Part shown: one piece after another, positions 34,895-44,109 of the stretch
How positions within the stretch are numbered: position 1 is the stretch's first letter
Layout of the letters: each line of letters opens with the position of its first letter
Origin: Paenibacillus sp. Soil766
GTDB taxonomy: Bacteria > Bacillota > Bacilli > Paenibacillales > NBRC-103111
DNA: 64,000 bases
NCBI RefSeq assembly: GCF_001428105.1
Contig: NZ_LMSJ01000014.1
Coordinates: 23,372-87,371 of the forward strand
Reading direction: 5' to 3'
The notes under the pieces: model-generated
Told to the model about the DNA's origin: nothing
What the model saw: the letters and a program-made list of their open reading frames with translations, nothing else
Databases searched by the model: none
Position numbers and translations under genes: made by a program

Positions 34895-36220
34895 TTAAGC
34901 GGGATTTTGCAATTTCTGCGGAACTCGCATATGGACGATGAGCCCAATGATGACTAGGACCAGTAAAGAGCCAAGTGCGACTCGACTCGCTAAATTCCCC
35001 GTGGAGGCCATTGCCCATGTGATGGAGCCATACAGTAGGGGTCCGACAATGGAGGACACCTTACCTGAGAAGGCGAAAAGGCCGAAAAATTGACCGCGCT
35101 TTTCTTCGGGCGTTAGCTGTACGATCAATGTACGAGAGGTCACCCACATCGCACCCATAGAAACACCATATAAGCTGCCTGCCACCCAGAAGATGCTTTG
35201 ACTTGTTGCTAAGGAAGCGAGGGAGATGGCCACAATGAGGATTAAAGCGACAATGGTTACCGCTTTCTTAGGTCCAATGCTGCGTGTCACATAACCGAAT
35301 AGGAAGGAGCCGACCACGCTAGACACGGTAGATACAAGATAAAGTAGAATGAATTGCCCCGTCGAGAAGCCCATGACGGTATTCGCATAAATGGCCATTA
35401 CTGCAATTGCTGTAGCAATGGCATCGTTGAAGAAGAAATAGGCGATCATGAACGTGAAGGCGGCTTGGTACTTCCGAGCTTCTTTGAATGTCGTCCAGAT
35501 ATCACGATACCCGCTAATCAGGGATTTGTTGCTAGCCACAGGTTTCTGACGTTTCTCTTTGTACAGGAACATGATCGGTAGTGAAAAGATGAGGAACATG
35601 ACCGCACTTGGGATGAATGTACTTTCGAAGTGATTATCATGAACGAATAAGAAAGCAATAAGGCCCACGAGCGTACCTACATAACCGACGGCTACTCCAA
35701 GTCCAGAGATCAAAGGAATCTCGCGTTCATTGCCCAGGTCAGAGATCATGGAATCATAGAACACTAAGCTTGCGTTATAGAAGAATTTGGCGATCATGAA
35801 AAATAAAATGACACCGAGAATTGATGTGTTGAGTCCTAGCCATTCTTGGTCTGTCTCCCATAGAGCGGATGCCCCCATTAGAAATGTTGCGATGATCGCG
35901 ATCAGTGTGAAGGGGACGAGATAGGCTTTCTTTTTGCCCGTACGATCAATCCAGACACCGAATAACGGAGATAGAAGAACTAAGAAGAAGCTGGATAACG
36001 AATTGGAGTAAGTGATGAACGTACTTGCGATCTGGTTCATTTCCTCACTGCTGCCTAAGGTTTCTTTTAAGTAAAACGGATAGAACACAGTTACGATATT
36101 GGAGGAAAAAATGGTATTTGCAAAATCGTACATCGCCCATGCGAAAATTGGCAGGGAGAAAAATAACGCCAAAACACTTCGTCCACGTGCTGGGTTGGAA
36201 GCGGGTTCAAGTTTTGCCAT
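34895..36220 (-). CDS. MFS transporter, UMF1 (Atg22-like) family
   Basis: Twelve-span permease (441 residues). WAMYDFANTIFSSNIVTVFYP (read as two parts, residues about 28-48) is the characteristic N-terminal motif of the UMF1/Atg22-like MFS family. LFGVWIDRTGKKKAYL is the helix 2-3 loop. Start ATG follows AAAGGGTG. Family members include amino acid effluxers, but the bacterial substrate is not known. Confidence 0.87.
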   Translation of the reverse strand: MAKLEPASNPARGRSVLALFFSLPIFAWAMYDFANTIFSSNIVTVFYPFYLKETLGSSEEMNQIASTFITYSNSLSSFFLVLLSPLFGVWIDRTGKKKAYLVPFTLIAIIATFLMGASALWETDQEWLGLNTSILGVILFFMIAKFFYNASLVFYDSMISDLGNEREIPLISGLGVAVGYVGTLVGLIAFLFVHDNHFESTFIPSAVMFLIFSLPIMFLYKEKRQKPVASNKSLISGYRDIWTTFKEARKYQAAFTFMIAYFFFNDAIATAIAVMAIYANTVMGFSTGQFILLYLVSTVSSVVGSFLFGYVTRSIGPKKAVTIVALILIVAISLASLATSQSIFWVAGSLYGVSMGAMWVTSRTLIVQLTPEEKRGQFFGLFAFSGKVSSIVGPLLYGSITWAMASTGNLASRVALGSLLVLVIIGLIVHMRVPQKLQNPA

Positions 36221-36303
36221 GTGGGCACACCCTTTCTCTTCACTTTCCTCTATTTCTCTATTATATTGGCGATTCTGTAGGGAAATCCCTCTTCTTCACA
36301 ATA

Positions 36304-36342
36304 ATAATAAAATCTCCCCCACCTAAGATAGGTAGGAGAGAT
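36304..36342 (-). terminator. Terminator of the CHASE3 hybrid kinase gene
   Basis: On the minus strand ATCTCTCCTACC and GGTGGGGGAGAT pair (two G-U) across a 7-base loop and are followed by TTTATTATT. Confidence 0.8.
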
Positions 36343-36352
36343 CGATGAACGA

Positions 36353-39238
36353 TTATTTGTCCGATGGGGGCTTTATGATATCAACCTCAATCATGTCCTG
36401 ATTCTCTTGCATTTTGAGCACGTTAATGCCATTGCGTTCTAAGGTAGTGGAGAGGGCTTCTTTGTTTTGGGCAGGAAAAACATAAGCTAAGCTGCTTTTA
36501 TTGTCGAGTAATCGTTTCGCTACCTGCACGAGTCGTTCCATCGTGAACGGCTTCTTCAGATATTTCTCAATCTCTTTCTCATGATAATCATGAGGCGGAT
36601 CAAGTGCTGTTGAAACAATAACCGGCGTTTGTGCATGCACAGGATGTTTATATAGGTCTGCGATGAAATCCCAACCTGTTTTCTCGCCTTCTAGGTGAAT
36701 GTCTACGATGAATAGAACAGGGCCTTCACCCTCACAGCGACGCAGTGCGATCATGCCTTCCTCTGCGGAACGCAGCTGGATGGAGGGGAGACTCAGCTTA
36801 TGCAATGCGACTTGAATTAATTTGGCTAGGTTATCATCATCTTCGAAAATAACGATTTTCCCGTCTAAACCGGAAATCTCATATTGATCGAGTTCAATGC
36901 GGAATGTGGTCCCATGGCCCATTTCGGACGTATAGGAGATGTGCCCGCCATGGCCCTCGACAATTTCTTTCACAATGGCGAGTCCGAGGCCTGTGCCACC
37001 GATCTGACGGCGGTCGGAGTTATCAACACGGAAGAATTTCGAGAACATATGCTCATTCGCTTCTGGTGGTATACCGAGCCCGTAATCTTGAATGGCAATT
37101 GTAACTTTACCGTCCTGTGTCAACAAGTGAATGTCGATGTGGTCTGCTGCCGGCGAGTATTTAATAGCATTGCTAATGAGATTATCAAATACTTGGCGAA
37201 TACGATCAACATCTGCCCGTACCCAAAGCTCAGGCTCTTGCTGGTGAACGATGATCTGATGCAGCTGTTTATCCTGCCATTGCTCTGCAATCTCAGTGAC
37301 GAGGGACTGCAAATGAATCGGTGCGAAGTTGTACGATTGACGACCGGACTCCATCCGCTGTAGATCTAAGAAGTCATTAATTAAATTGGACAGACGCTGA
37401 GCTTCGTTATAAATGGTTTCCATGTAACGTTTCTGCTTCTCTTGCGGCAGGTCGCGATGCAGTAAGATCTCGATAAATCCTAGCACACTGGCCAGTGGAG
37501 TCCGCAACTCATGTGAAACAATGGAGATGAATTCATTCTTCATTTCATCGACGCGCTCTTCTTCCGTACGGTCACGGAAAACAAAAAGGTAGCCTTGCTG
37601 CTCAGTGCCTTCGCTAACAACGGTAGCGTAGAGCTCCGCATGTTGGAGCTGCTCGTCCTGTTGGAAGCTGAAGCGCTGTGTCAAATGAGACAGCGAGCGA
37701 TCAATCAAAGCTTCGATGGAAGCCGCTACCCCATGAAAACTAGGTGATTCAGCTACAATCTCAGAGCTGCAACTAACAAGGTTCTCGCCAATCCGTTCAT
37801 TCAGCGCAAAATACTGATTCATACGATGATTGGAAAAGAGAATCGTACCCTCTGAATCACACATCATCATGCCCTCGTGGGCGGATTCTAAAATATTTTG
37901 AATAAGGTCATGTTGACCTTCTAAAAGCAGCTTTTCTGCCGTGAGTTGATCGTTCAGTAAGGCTAGGCTTTCGGCCTGCTTTAGTTTCTCATCATTCACG
38001 ACCTGAGCATAGAACGCAAGTCCGAATTGACGAACTAAGCCTTTGGTTAGACGTTGATTATCATCTTGATAGAGCGAGCTTTGGTAACTCGTCAGTAACA
38101 GAAAACCAATAACTTCTAGTTTGTCATCTGTGAGCGGAATGTAATGATCGATAGCTCGTGTCATACCGTTATGGACACCTTGCTCATTGCCTGTCACATC
38201 ACGGGTATGTGTGATCGCCACGCCCTCATCGAATACACGTCTGGCTGGACCGAAGAGCTCGCTGCGCGAAGCTTGAATATGTCCCTTGGGATACCCGATG
38301 GAATGAATAATTTCGTAGGAGCTAGCTCCATTCTCTGAGCGATTCTCAAGGACAACCAAGGCAGCATCCTGCACAAGCGAATTTAATAAGGCAGGCAGCG
38401 TATGTTTCAAGAAATCTGCTAATTTCACATAGCCAGTGAGCTTTTCTTGGTACGAGGAGATGAGTTCCAAATCCCGTTCGCGCTCAGACAGCTTAGCCAG
38501 TGTAACCTGTTGTTCCTCTTGTTGGGCAATAATTTCCTCGTTCTGGGATTCCAGACTTTCCGCCATATAGCGGTAAGTTTCCTCACTTTTGCGCAGCTCT
38601 TTTTCCGCTTGATAGGAGCGTAAGGAGATGATGATGGACATACCTCCTGCAAGTAGAGCGATCAGGAAGCCGACAAGTGTGATCAAACGGGAGGTTTGAC
38701 CTGCTTGCTGAGAAGCCTCATAGGCTGTAGAGGTAATCTGTTCGATATTATTTTCTATACTCGTATGAATAACACGATAGCGGTCCATTAGTGTTTTGCC
38801 GCCAATGACACGGGCTTTCGCTTCTTCAATTTTACCCGCACGGAATAATTCCAAGGTCGTATCATAGTACTTTTGCAAATTGGTAATGGCAGGTACCGCT
38901 TGGGTATCAATAATGATTTGTAGGGTGGGATATTTCTTGTCGTAGGTCGAAAGTGTGTTTAAATCCATGGCGACCTGTTCTCTACCTGTGGTATAAGGTT
39001 CCAGAAACTGTTCACTTCCGCCTAATTGGTAACCGCGCAGTCCCGTCTCCTGATTGATTAAGCTGGTCAGTAAACTATTGGCCGTTGTTAGAATCGGAAT
39101 CGCCTGATTCACGATCGCATTGTTTTCTCTTTCCATATTTCGAGAAGCCATGTAGTTCGATACACTGACGAAAGCTAGTAAAAGGACTATTAATATGACA
39201 TATAGCATGGAGATCCGCGATCTCGTGAAGGTTTTCAT
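36353..39238 (-). CDS. Hybrid histidine kinase with CHASE3, GAF, PAS and receiver domains
   Basis: Membrane sensor kinase (961 residues): N-terminal helix (about 10-30), extracellular CHASE3 (about 36-175, with ETGLRGYQLGG), second helix (about 184-205), GAF-like (about 265-420), PAS-like (about 435-560), HisKA with SHELRTPLASVLGF (His 576), HATPase_c (about 690-800, DYGLGIP and GTGLGLA), C-terminal receiver (about 795-905: IFEDDDN, Asp about 846, KKPF about 895) and a 60-residue tail. Start ATG preceded by AGGTGA. No partner regulator is adjacent. Confidence 0.9.
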   Translation of the reverse strand: MKTFTRSRISMLYVILIVLLLAFVSVSNYMASRNMERENNAIVNQAIPILTTANSLLTSLINQETGLRGYQLGGSEQFLEPYTTGREQVAMDLNTLSTYDKKYPTLQIIIDTQAVPAITNLQKYYDTTLELFRAGKIEEAKARVIGGKTLMDRYRVIHTSIENNIEQITSTAYEASQQAGQTSRLITLVGFLIALLAGGMSIIISLRSYQAEKELRKSEETYRYMAESLESQNEEIIAQQEEQQVTLAKLSERERDLELISSYQEKLTGYVKLADFLKHTLPALLNSLVQDAALVVLENRSENGASSYEIIHSIGYPKGHIQASRSELFGPARRVFDEGVAITHTRDVTGNEQGVHNGMTRAIDHYIPLTDDKLEVIGFLLLTSYQSSLYQDDNQRLTKGLVRQFGLAFYAQVVNDEKLKQAESLALLNDQLTAEKLLLEGQHDLIQNILESAHEGMMMCDSEGTILFSNHRMNQYFALNERIGENLVSCSSEIVAESPSFHGVAASIEALIDRSLSHLTQRFSFQQDEQLQHAELYATVVSEGTEQQGYLFVFRDRTEEERVDEMKNEFISIVSHELRTPLASVLGFIEILLHRDLPQEKQKRYMETIYNEAQRLSNLINDFLDLQRMESGRQSYNFAPIHLQSLVTEIAEQWQDKQLHQIIVHQQEPELWVRADVDRIRQVFDNLISNAIKYSPAADHIDIHLLTQDGKVTIAIQDYGLGIPPEANEHMFSKFFRVDNSDRRQIGGTGLGLAIVKEIVEGHGGHISYTSEMGHGTTFRIELDQYEISGLDGKIVIFEDDDNLAKLIQVALHKLSLPSIQLRSAEEGMIALRRCEGEGPVLFIVDIHLEGEKTGWDFIADLYKHPVHAQTPVIVSTALDPPHDYHEKEIEKYLKKPFTMERLVQVAKRLLDNKSSLAYVFPAQNKEALSTTLERNGINVLKMQENQDMIEVDIIKPPSDK

Positions 39239-39397
39239 CCCAATCGGTCACCTAACTTCTAATAGAATAAAAGATCACCTAGAAATTCGACAAAGATCAA
39301 CAAAATCCTCTAAAAATTAATGATGTTATGTTTTCTTCCATGAATGATTGCAGAAAAGGGCGATGTCGTTTAAAATATGAGTCAATAACCAAACAGG

Positions 39398-39416
39398 ATG
39401 TCAATTCATGTGACAT
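39398..39416. promoter_or_regulatory. Inverted repeat upstream of the EAL gene
   Basis: ATGTCA, seven bases, TGACAT, 28 bases before the GTG start, in the divergent region between the CHASE3 kinase and the EAL gene. A regulator-binding site is possible; no regulator is nearby. Confidence 0.35.
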
Positions 39417-39443
39417 GATAGGTATACAAGAAGGAGGCGCACT

Positions 39444-40631
39444 GTGCAGGTGAAAAACATCAAGATTCCGCCGCGGCATGAAGTACGTCCCTATTTTCAA
39501 CCAATTATCTCTTTACAGAGTCAACGGATAATAGGGTATGAAACTTTAGGCAGATGGGTTCGCGAGAGTGGTGTGGAGAGCTTAGGTCCCTTTTTCAAAG
39601 ATCCTGATATTTCCGAAGACATGCAGCTGATGATTGATCGTCATTTAAGAGAGCAAGCCATAGAACGAATAGCCGCTGCATCGGATGATAGCGAACTGTT
39701 TATTAACCTTAAGCCCTCTTGGATATATAGAACCTACAAGCGAACGGGTGTTTTGCCGACGATTGAATTGTTGAAGAAATACCAGATTAATCCTTCGCGG
39801 ATCGTCATTGAAATCACCGAGGAGGAATTTACGGGCAAGCTCCAGGAGCTGACATGGATTGTTGAATTATATCGTGAATTCGGATGTACGATTGCCATTG
39901 ATGATGTCGGAAGCGGCTTTAGTAACTTCGATCGAATTGCGAGTTTGCAGCCGAAGATATTGAAAGTTGACCTGAATATTTTGAAAAAGAGCATCGTTCA
40001 CGATGGCTATAAGGCAGTTATGCAGTCTTTCTCTATTGTATCTGCGCAAATTGGGGCTTCCCTGCTCGTTGAAGGTGTCGAGACCAAGCAGGAGCTGCGC
40101 AGTGCTTTACAGGTTGGGGCTAGATATGTGCAAGGCTTTTTATTCTCCAAAGCAGAGCCAGACCTGCAGCGACCGGATGCGTACAAAGCCATGCTGGAAG
40201 AGGAAATTAAATCGTTCGGACAGGATGAATTCCACAGATATCATCACCTGTTGAGTGTATATCAAAGGCTGGATGCGGTAATCAATTCTTCCGTTCACAT
40301 CTCAAATGCGGAGGAGGCTGATGCGGTGATCGAGCAAACGATCAGTAACGTCACGGACAATTGCATCCGCATGTACATCTGCCAAGGGAATGGCTACCAG
40401 ACTTCCTCTAACTACACGCGTTCCGAAGATGGGTGGGGGAAAGACGAGAGTTACCGACAAGCGAACTGGACGTGGCGGCCCTATTTCATCTCTAACATCC
40501 TGATGATGAATCTGCAAAAGCAAGGCATTCTCTCCCAAGCCTATACCGACTTGGATACCTCGCGTCAGATTCAGACTTACTCGTGTGCGATTGGTGAGGG
40601 ATATTATTTGTTTTTGGATTTGTTGATCTAA
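39444..40631 (+). CDS. EAL-domain protein, YkuI-like
   Basis: Cyclic di-GMP phosphodiesterase-type protein (395 residues): EAL domain (about 10-250) and a C-terminal PAS-like domain (about 270-395) as in B. subtilis YkuI. The signature is YETLGRW in place of E-A/V-L; other key positions are present: FINLKP, EITEEE, IDDVGSGF, LKVDLN, VEGVET and VQGFLFSK. The metal and substrate residues appear intact, so activity is possible, though the DDFG to DDVG change is like some inactive relatives. Start GTG is 6 bases after AAGGAGGC. Confidence 0.88.
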   Translation: MQVKNIKIPPRHEVRPYFQPIISLQSQRIIGYETLGRWVRESGVESLGPFFKDPDISEDMQLMIDRHLREQAIERIAAASDDSELFINLKPSWIYRTYKRTGVLPTIELLKKYQINPSRIVIEITEEEFTGKLQELTWIVELYREFGCTIAIDDVGSGFSNFDRIASLQPKILKVDLNILKKSIVHDGYKAVMQSFSIVSAQIGASLLVEGVETKQELRSALQVGARYVQGFLFSKAEPDLQRPDAYKAMLEEEIKSFGQDEFHRYHHLLSVYQRLDAVINSSVHISNAEEADAVIEQTISNVTDNCIRMYICQGNGYQTSSNYTRSEDGWGKDESYRQANWTWRPYFISNILMMNLQKQGILSQAYTDLDTSRQIQTYSCAIGEGYYLFLDLLI

Positions 40632-40720
40632 GTTGGGAAAGGATCGGGGCGCATAGCATATTCGTAGGCATCGCCAGGCGGCGGGCGCGAAAGATTCACC
40701 AACATCCTTCATATTCGCGA

Positions 40721-40767
40721 ATAGATGGAAAAAGTACATCTAATTCGAGCGGAGTTTATACAGTTAA
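40721..40767. repeat. Partial palindrome element (one unit plus a half unit)
   Basis: ATAGATGGA-AAAAG-TACATCTAA (40721-40743), then GTTTA-TACAGTTAA (40754-40767) without its left word. Same family as arrays A and B; the 51-bp pitch is lost, as if the spacer had been deleted. Confidence 0.7.
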
Positions 40768-40908
40768 CTCTATGGATTAGCTTGTTGGTGGATGAGGTAG
40801 TGTGGAAGGTTAATAGTGAAAGGTGAGTAGTAGGGAGGACGTGCAAGTAGAGTAGATCAGATATAGGATCGCGAGTTGCTGGAAAGAGATAGAACGATAC
40901 GTATGCAG

Positions 40909-40955
40909 CACAAAAGAGGTTATCCCAGGTGAAGCTTGGGATAACCTCTTTTGTG
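40909..40955. terminator. Strong hairpin, probable terminator, no gene directly before it
   Basis: A perfect 19-bp stem (CACAAAAGAGGTTATCCCA with its complement) and a 9-base loop, with TTTT on both strands. It is 278 bases past the EAL stop and 287 bases past the SNF2 stop, so it may stop readthrough from either side. The 610-base gap 40632-41241 otherwise holds only repeats. Confidence 0.7.
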
Positions 40956-40995
40956 TGTGAATCACTATACGATCTCTCACAAGGCTACTCGCATA

Positions 40996-41183
40996 AATAG
41001 CGCTATGGCATAACGTTAATTGGGTTACTAGCGTATTTGCGAAGAAAATAGAATGATGGCGTAACGCTATTTCTACTTTTAATTGGATTAAGCGTCTGTA
41101 GAAGGACAATAGCGCTATACCATAACGTTATTGAAGCTATATTCCTAATCTTTTAAGGTGTAGGATGATAGCATAACGTTATC
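40996..41183. repeat. Second palindrome array, different sequence, same geometry
   Basis: Four copies of a 25-bp imperfect palindrome, best seen as AATAGCGCTAT-GGC-ATAACGTTAAT (40996). The right-hand core TAACGTTA/TAACGCTA lies at 41011, 41062, 41123 and 41174: pitch 51, 61, 51. Copies 1 and 3 keep both arms; the left arms of 2 and 4 are eroded. Total 188 bp, against 187 bp for arrays A and B, although the palindrome sequence is unrelated. Located 58 bases beyond the SNF2 stop. Confidence 0.8.
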
Positions 41184-41241
41184 TATAACTCCAACAATTG
41201 GGTATGGTGATGGTGTTACGCACGTGAGTGAGTGATAGCTG

Positions 41242-44109
41242 CTACGCCTCGACCCACTCGCGGCGGAGCGAGAACAGATCGCGCAGCTCGTCGGTCGACA
41301 GTTCCGTTATCCAGTTCTCGCCTGAGCCTACGATCTGTTGGCTGAGGCCGAGCTTCCGCTCGATCATCTCGTCGATGCGCTCCTCCAGCGTGCCCAGCGT
41401 CACGAACTTGTGCACCTGCACATGACGCGTCTGCCCGATCCGGAAGGCGCGATCCGTCGCCTGATTCTCGACGGCGGGGTTCCACCAACGATCATAGTGG
41501 AACACATGATTCGCCGCCGTCAGGTTGAGTCCGATGCCGCCAGCCTTCAGCGAAAGAATGAACACATTTCGCTGCTCATCCGCTGGATGTTCATCGGTGT
41601 CTTGGAAGTGCGCGATCATCTCATCGCGCCCATTCTTCGATGTTCCGCCGTGCAGGAACAGCACTTTCTCGCCGAGCTCCTGCTGAAGCACATGCTGCAG
41701 CAGGTTGCCGGTCTCGACAAATTGCGTGAAAATCAAGCATTTGTCGCCCTCTTGGCGCAGCTCCTGCACCATCTCGAGCAAGCGCTCTAGTTTGTTGGAG
41801 CGTCCGCTCCACGGGGCGCCGAGCCCTTCCTTGAGCAGCAAAGCAGGGTGGTTACACACTTGCTTGAGCTTCGTCAACGCGGCGAGGATGAGTCCGCGCC
41901 GCTCCATAGAGGAAAGCTTATCCAGCCGATCAAACATATCCTGGATGTAGTTCTCGTACAACGAGCCTTGTTCCGCTGTGAGCGAGATGAACGTTTTGGA
42001 CTCGTTCTTCTCTGGCAGATCCAATTGGATCGCCGGATCCTTCTTCTCGCGCCGCAGCAGGAATGGGCGGATCAGCTTCTGAACCTTGCCGATCGTGGCC
42101 TCATCGCGCGTCTTCTCGATGGCGTTCACATAGCGAGTCGTGAACTCGCGCACCGTGCCGAGATAGCCTGGATTCGCGAAGTCGAAGATCGACCATAGCT
42201 CGGTCAGACGATTCTCAATCGGTGTTCCCGTCAAGGCAATGCGATGAAACCCATTCAAACGGCGAATCGCTGTAGCCTGTTTCGTATAAGCGTTCTTGAT
42301 ATTTTGAGCTTCGTCCAAACAGATCGAGTTCCAAGCAATCGCGCCCAGTTCACTCTCATCTAGATGGGAAAGCGTATAGGATGTCAGTACCAAGTCGTAT
42401 TTGCCAACGATTTTTTCGCTAAAGGCAGGCCCTTTTAAACGCTGCGGCCCGTAGTGAAGATGGACACGCAAGGAAGGGGCAAATCGTTTCAGCTCCATCT
42501 GCCAGTTGCCCAGCACGGAGGTCGGACAGACTAGCAACGATGGTGTATCGGGCTGCTCGGTCTCTTTGACCGTGAGCAAGTACGTGATCCATTGGATCGT
42601 TTTCCCGAGACCCATGTCATCGGCTAAGCAGCCGCCAAGGCCAAATCTGCGCAAGAACAACAGCCAAGAGATGCCATCCACTTGATAGTGGCGAAGTGAG
42701 CCATGAAAGCTAGGCGGCGGCTCCATCGTCGGGATCTCCGAGGTTTGCGTCAGCTGGTCAATCATATGGCGCAATTGTTCGTTCAGTTCAACTTCCATGT
42801 CGAGGTAGCGCATCGCGTCAGGATCATCCTCAGCAGGCAACAAGCCGCCTGCGTCACCAGCAAAATGCAGCTCTAATACATCGCGGAACGAAAGCCCCTG
42901 CTTCTTGTGCACTTGCTTCATAATCTGCTCGACCTGTGCCATGAATTTCGGGTCGAGTTGAATCCAGTTGCCGCGAATCTGGATCAGCTTGCGCTTCTCC
43001 TCCAGAAGCTGGCGGAATTCCTCCTCCGTCAGCTCCAAATCCCCAACAGCCAGCTTCCAGTCGAACTGCATCAGCTGGGTCAGCCCGAACATCGTCTCCC
43101 GTCCAGAACCGACGGAAGACTTGATCTTCGCGCGCAGCTTCGGCCGCATCTTGCGGATGCGCTCCCACCAAGCCGGCAGGAACACGCTTGTTCCTGACTC
43201 AACCAGTCTGACGCTTCCCTCTGCGAGGAAGCGCCAAGCCTCCTCTTCCGTCACCGTCTGACGGAGGACGCCCTCGCCCGCATCCAGCCACGGCAGGATG
43301 CGCACCCACTTCGCCACGTCGCGTTCGACGCGGCTTAGATCAGGCAGCCACGCCTCCGGCAGTGGCTGCTCCCCCAAGACCGGCTCGCCGACGGTCGTCA
43401 CGGTGCGCAGCACCTCCGGCGCCAGCCGGTCCTGCAGCAGCACGCGCAGCTGCCAGCCTGCGCCGTGCGCGAGGTCTGGCTCGACGAGCTGCAGGCACGT
43501 CCGCATCGGCGTCCGATCCTGGCGCCAACCAATGCTGACGAGCCAGTCCTCCTCGTCCAGCCACACCTCTGCGCTGACATCGCCGCGCCGCATTAACGGA
43601 TACGCAGCTTCCAGCTTGCGTAAATTGTCCTTCATGATCCCGTCGGCATCGACCCATTCCGGGATCAGTGCATGAATCCAGCGTGAAACCGCTGGTGTCT
43701 CAAGCACCTGCAGCTCTTCGGGCAGCTGCAGCTTCCAACCGATCTCGCCAGCCTTCCATTTCTCGTAGTCTGGCATGAAGCGACCTGTCGCAAGTGACTC
43801 GCGAATAGCAGGAGCCAGCGCAATGACATCAGAGCAAGAAGCATGCCACTTCAGTTGTAAGTGCTGAACAGGCTGCGGCTCGCTGAAATAATCGAGCGCT
43901 TCAAGCGGCAATAGTTCGATGCCTTCCCGATTTTGCCATTCACTCGGTTCCATGAAGGTGCCGAAGAAGGAGGCGCGATGCCAGGCGAAGAGCATATGTT
44001 TTAAATCAAGAGCATCCCAAATACCGCCGTTTTCACGGGAGCCCCATAGAAATAATGACCCGTTAGGTAAGGAACTAACGTGTATGGTCAGCGCGCTGGT
44101 TTCGATCAT
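41242..44109 (-). CDS. SNF2-family DEAD/DEAH-type helicase
   Basis: Swi2/Snf2-related ATPase (955 residues) that probably moves on double-stranded DNA. N-terminal half (about 1-430) is the bacterial SNF2-associated region; the motor starts with LADDMGLGKTIQ (Walker A, about 500), then SICLDEAQNIKN (DExQ, about 610), LTGTPIENR, and the second lobe with LSLKAGGIGLNL and ATDRAFRIGQ. The ATG at 44109 overlaps the upstream stop as ATGA; an ATG at 44118 is an alternative. Bacterial SNF2-SWIM pairs occur widely; the cellular role here is unknown. Confidence 0.9.
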   Translation of the reverse strand: MIETSALTIHVSSLPNGSLFLWGSRENGGIWDALDLKHMLFAWHRASFFGTFMEPSEWQNREGIELLPLEALDYFSEPQPVQHLQLKWHASCSDVIALAPAIRESLATGRFMPDYEKWKAGEIGWKLQLPEELQVLETPAVSRWIHALIPEWVDADGIMKDNLRKLEAAYPLMRRGDVSAEVWLDEEDWLVSIGWRQDRTPMRTCLQLVEPDLAHGAGWQLRVLLQDRLAPEVLRTVTTVGEPVLGEQPLPEAWLPDLSRVERDVAKWVRILPWLDAGEGVLRQTVTEEEAWRFLAEGSVRLVESGTSVFLPAWWERIRKMRPKLRAKIKSSVGSGRETMFGLTQLMQFDWKLAVGDLELTEEEFRQLLEEKRKLIQIRGNWIQLDPKFMAQVEQIMKQVHKKQGLSFRDVLELHFAGDAGGLLPAEDDPDAMRYLDMEVELNEQLRHMIDQLTQTSEIPTMEPPPSFHGSLRHYQVDGISWLLFLRRFGLGGCLADDMGLGKTIQWITYLLTVKETEQPDTPSLLVCPTSVLGNWQMELKRFAPSLRVHLHYGPQRLKGPAFSEKIVGKYDLVLTSYTLSHLDESELGAIAWNSICLDEAQNIKNAYTKQATAIRRLNGFHRIALTGTPIENRLTELWSIFDFANPGYLGTVREFTTRYVNAIEKTRDEATIGKVQKLIRPFLLRREKKDPAIQLDLPEKNESKTFISLTAEQGSLYENYIQDMFDRLDKLSSMERRGLILAALTKLKQVCNHPALLLKEGLGAPWSGRSNKLERLLEMVQELRQEGDKCLIFTQFVETGNLLQHVLQQELGEKVLFLHGGTSKNGRDEMIAHFQDTDEHPADEQRNVFILSLKAGGIGLNLTAANHVFHYDRWWNPAVENQATDRAFRIGQTRHVQVHKFVTLGTLEERIDEMIERKLGLSQQIVGSGENWITELSTDELRDLFSLRREWVEA

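Noticed and set aside
41338-41790. Antisense ORF opposite the SNF2 helicase
   Set aside because: Mirror of conserved helicase motifs on the other strand; no independent signals.
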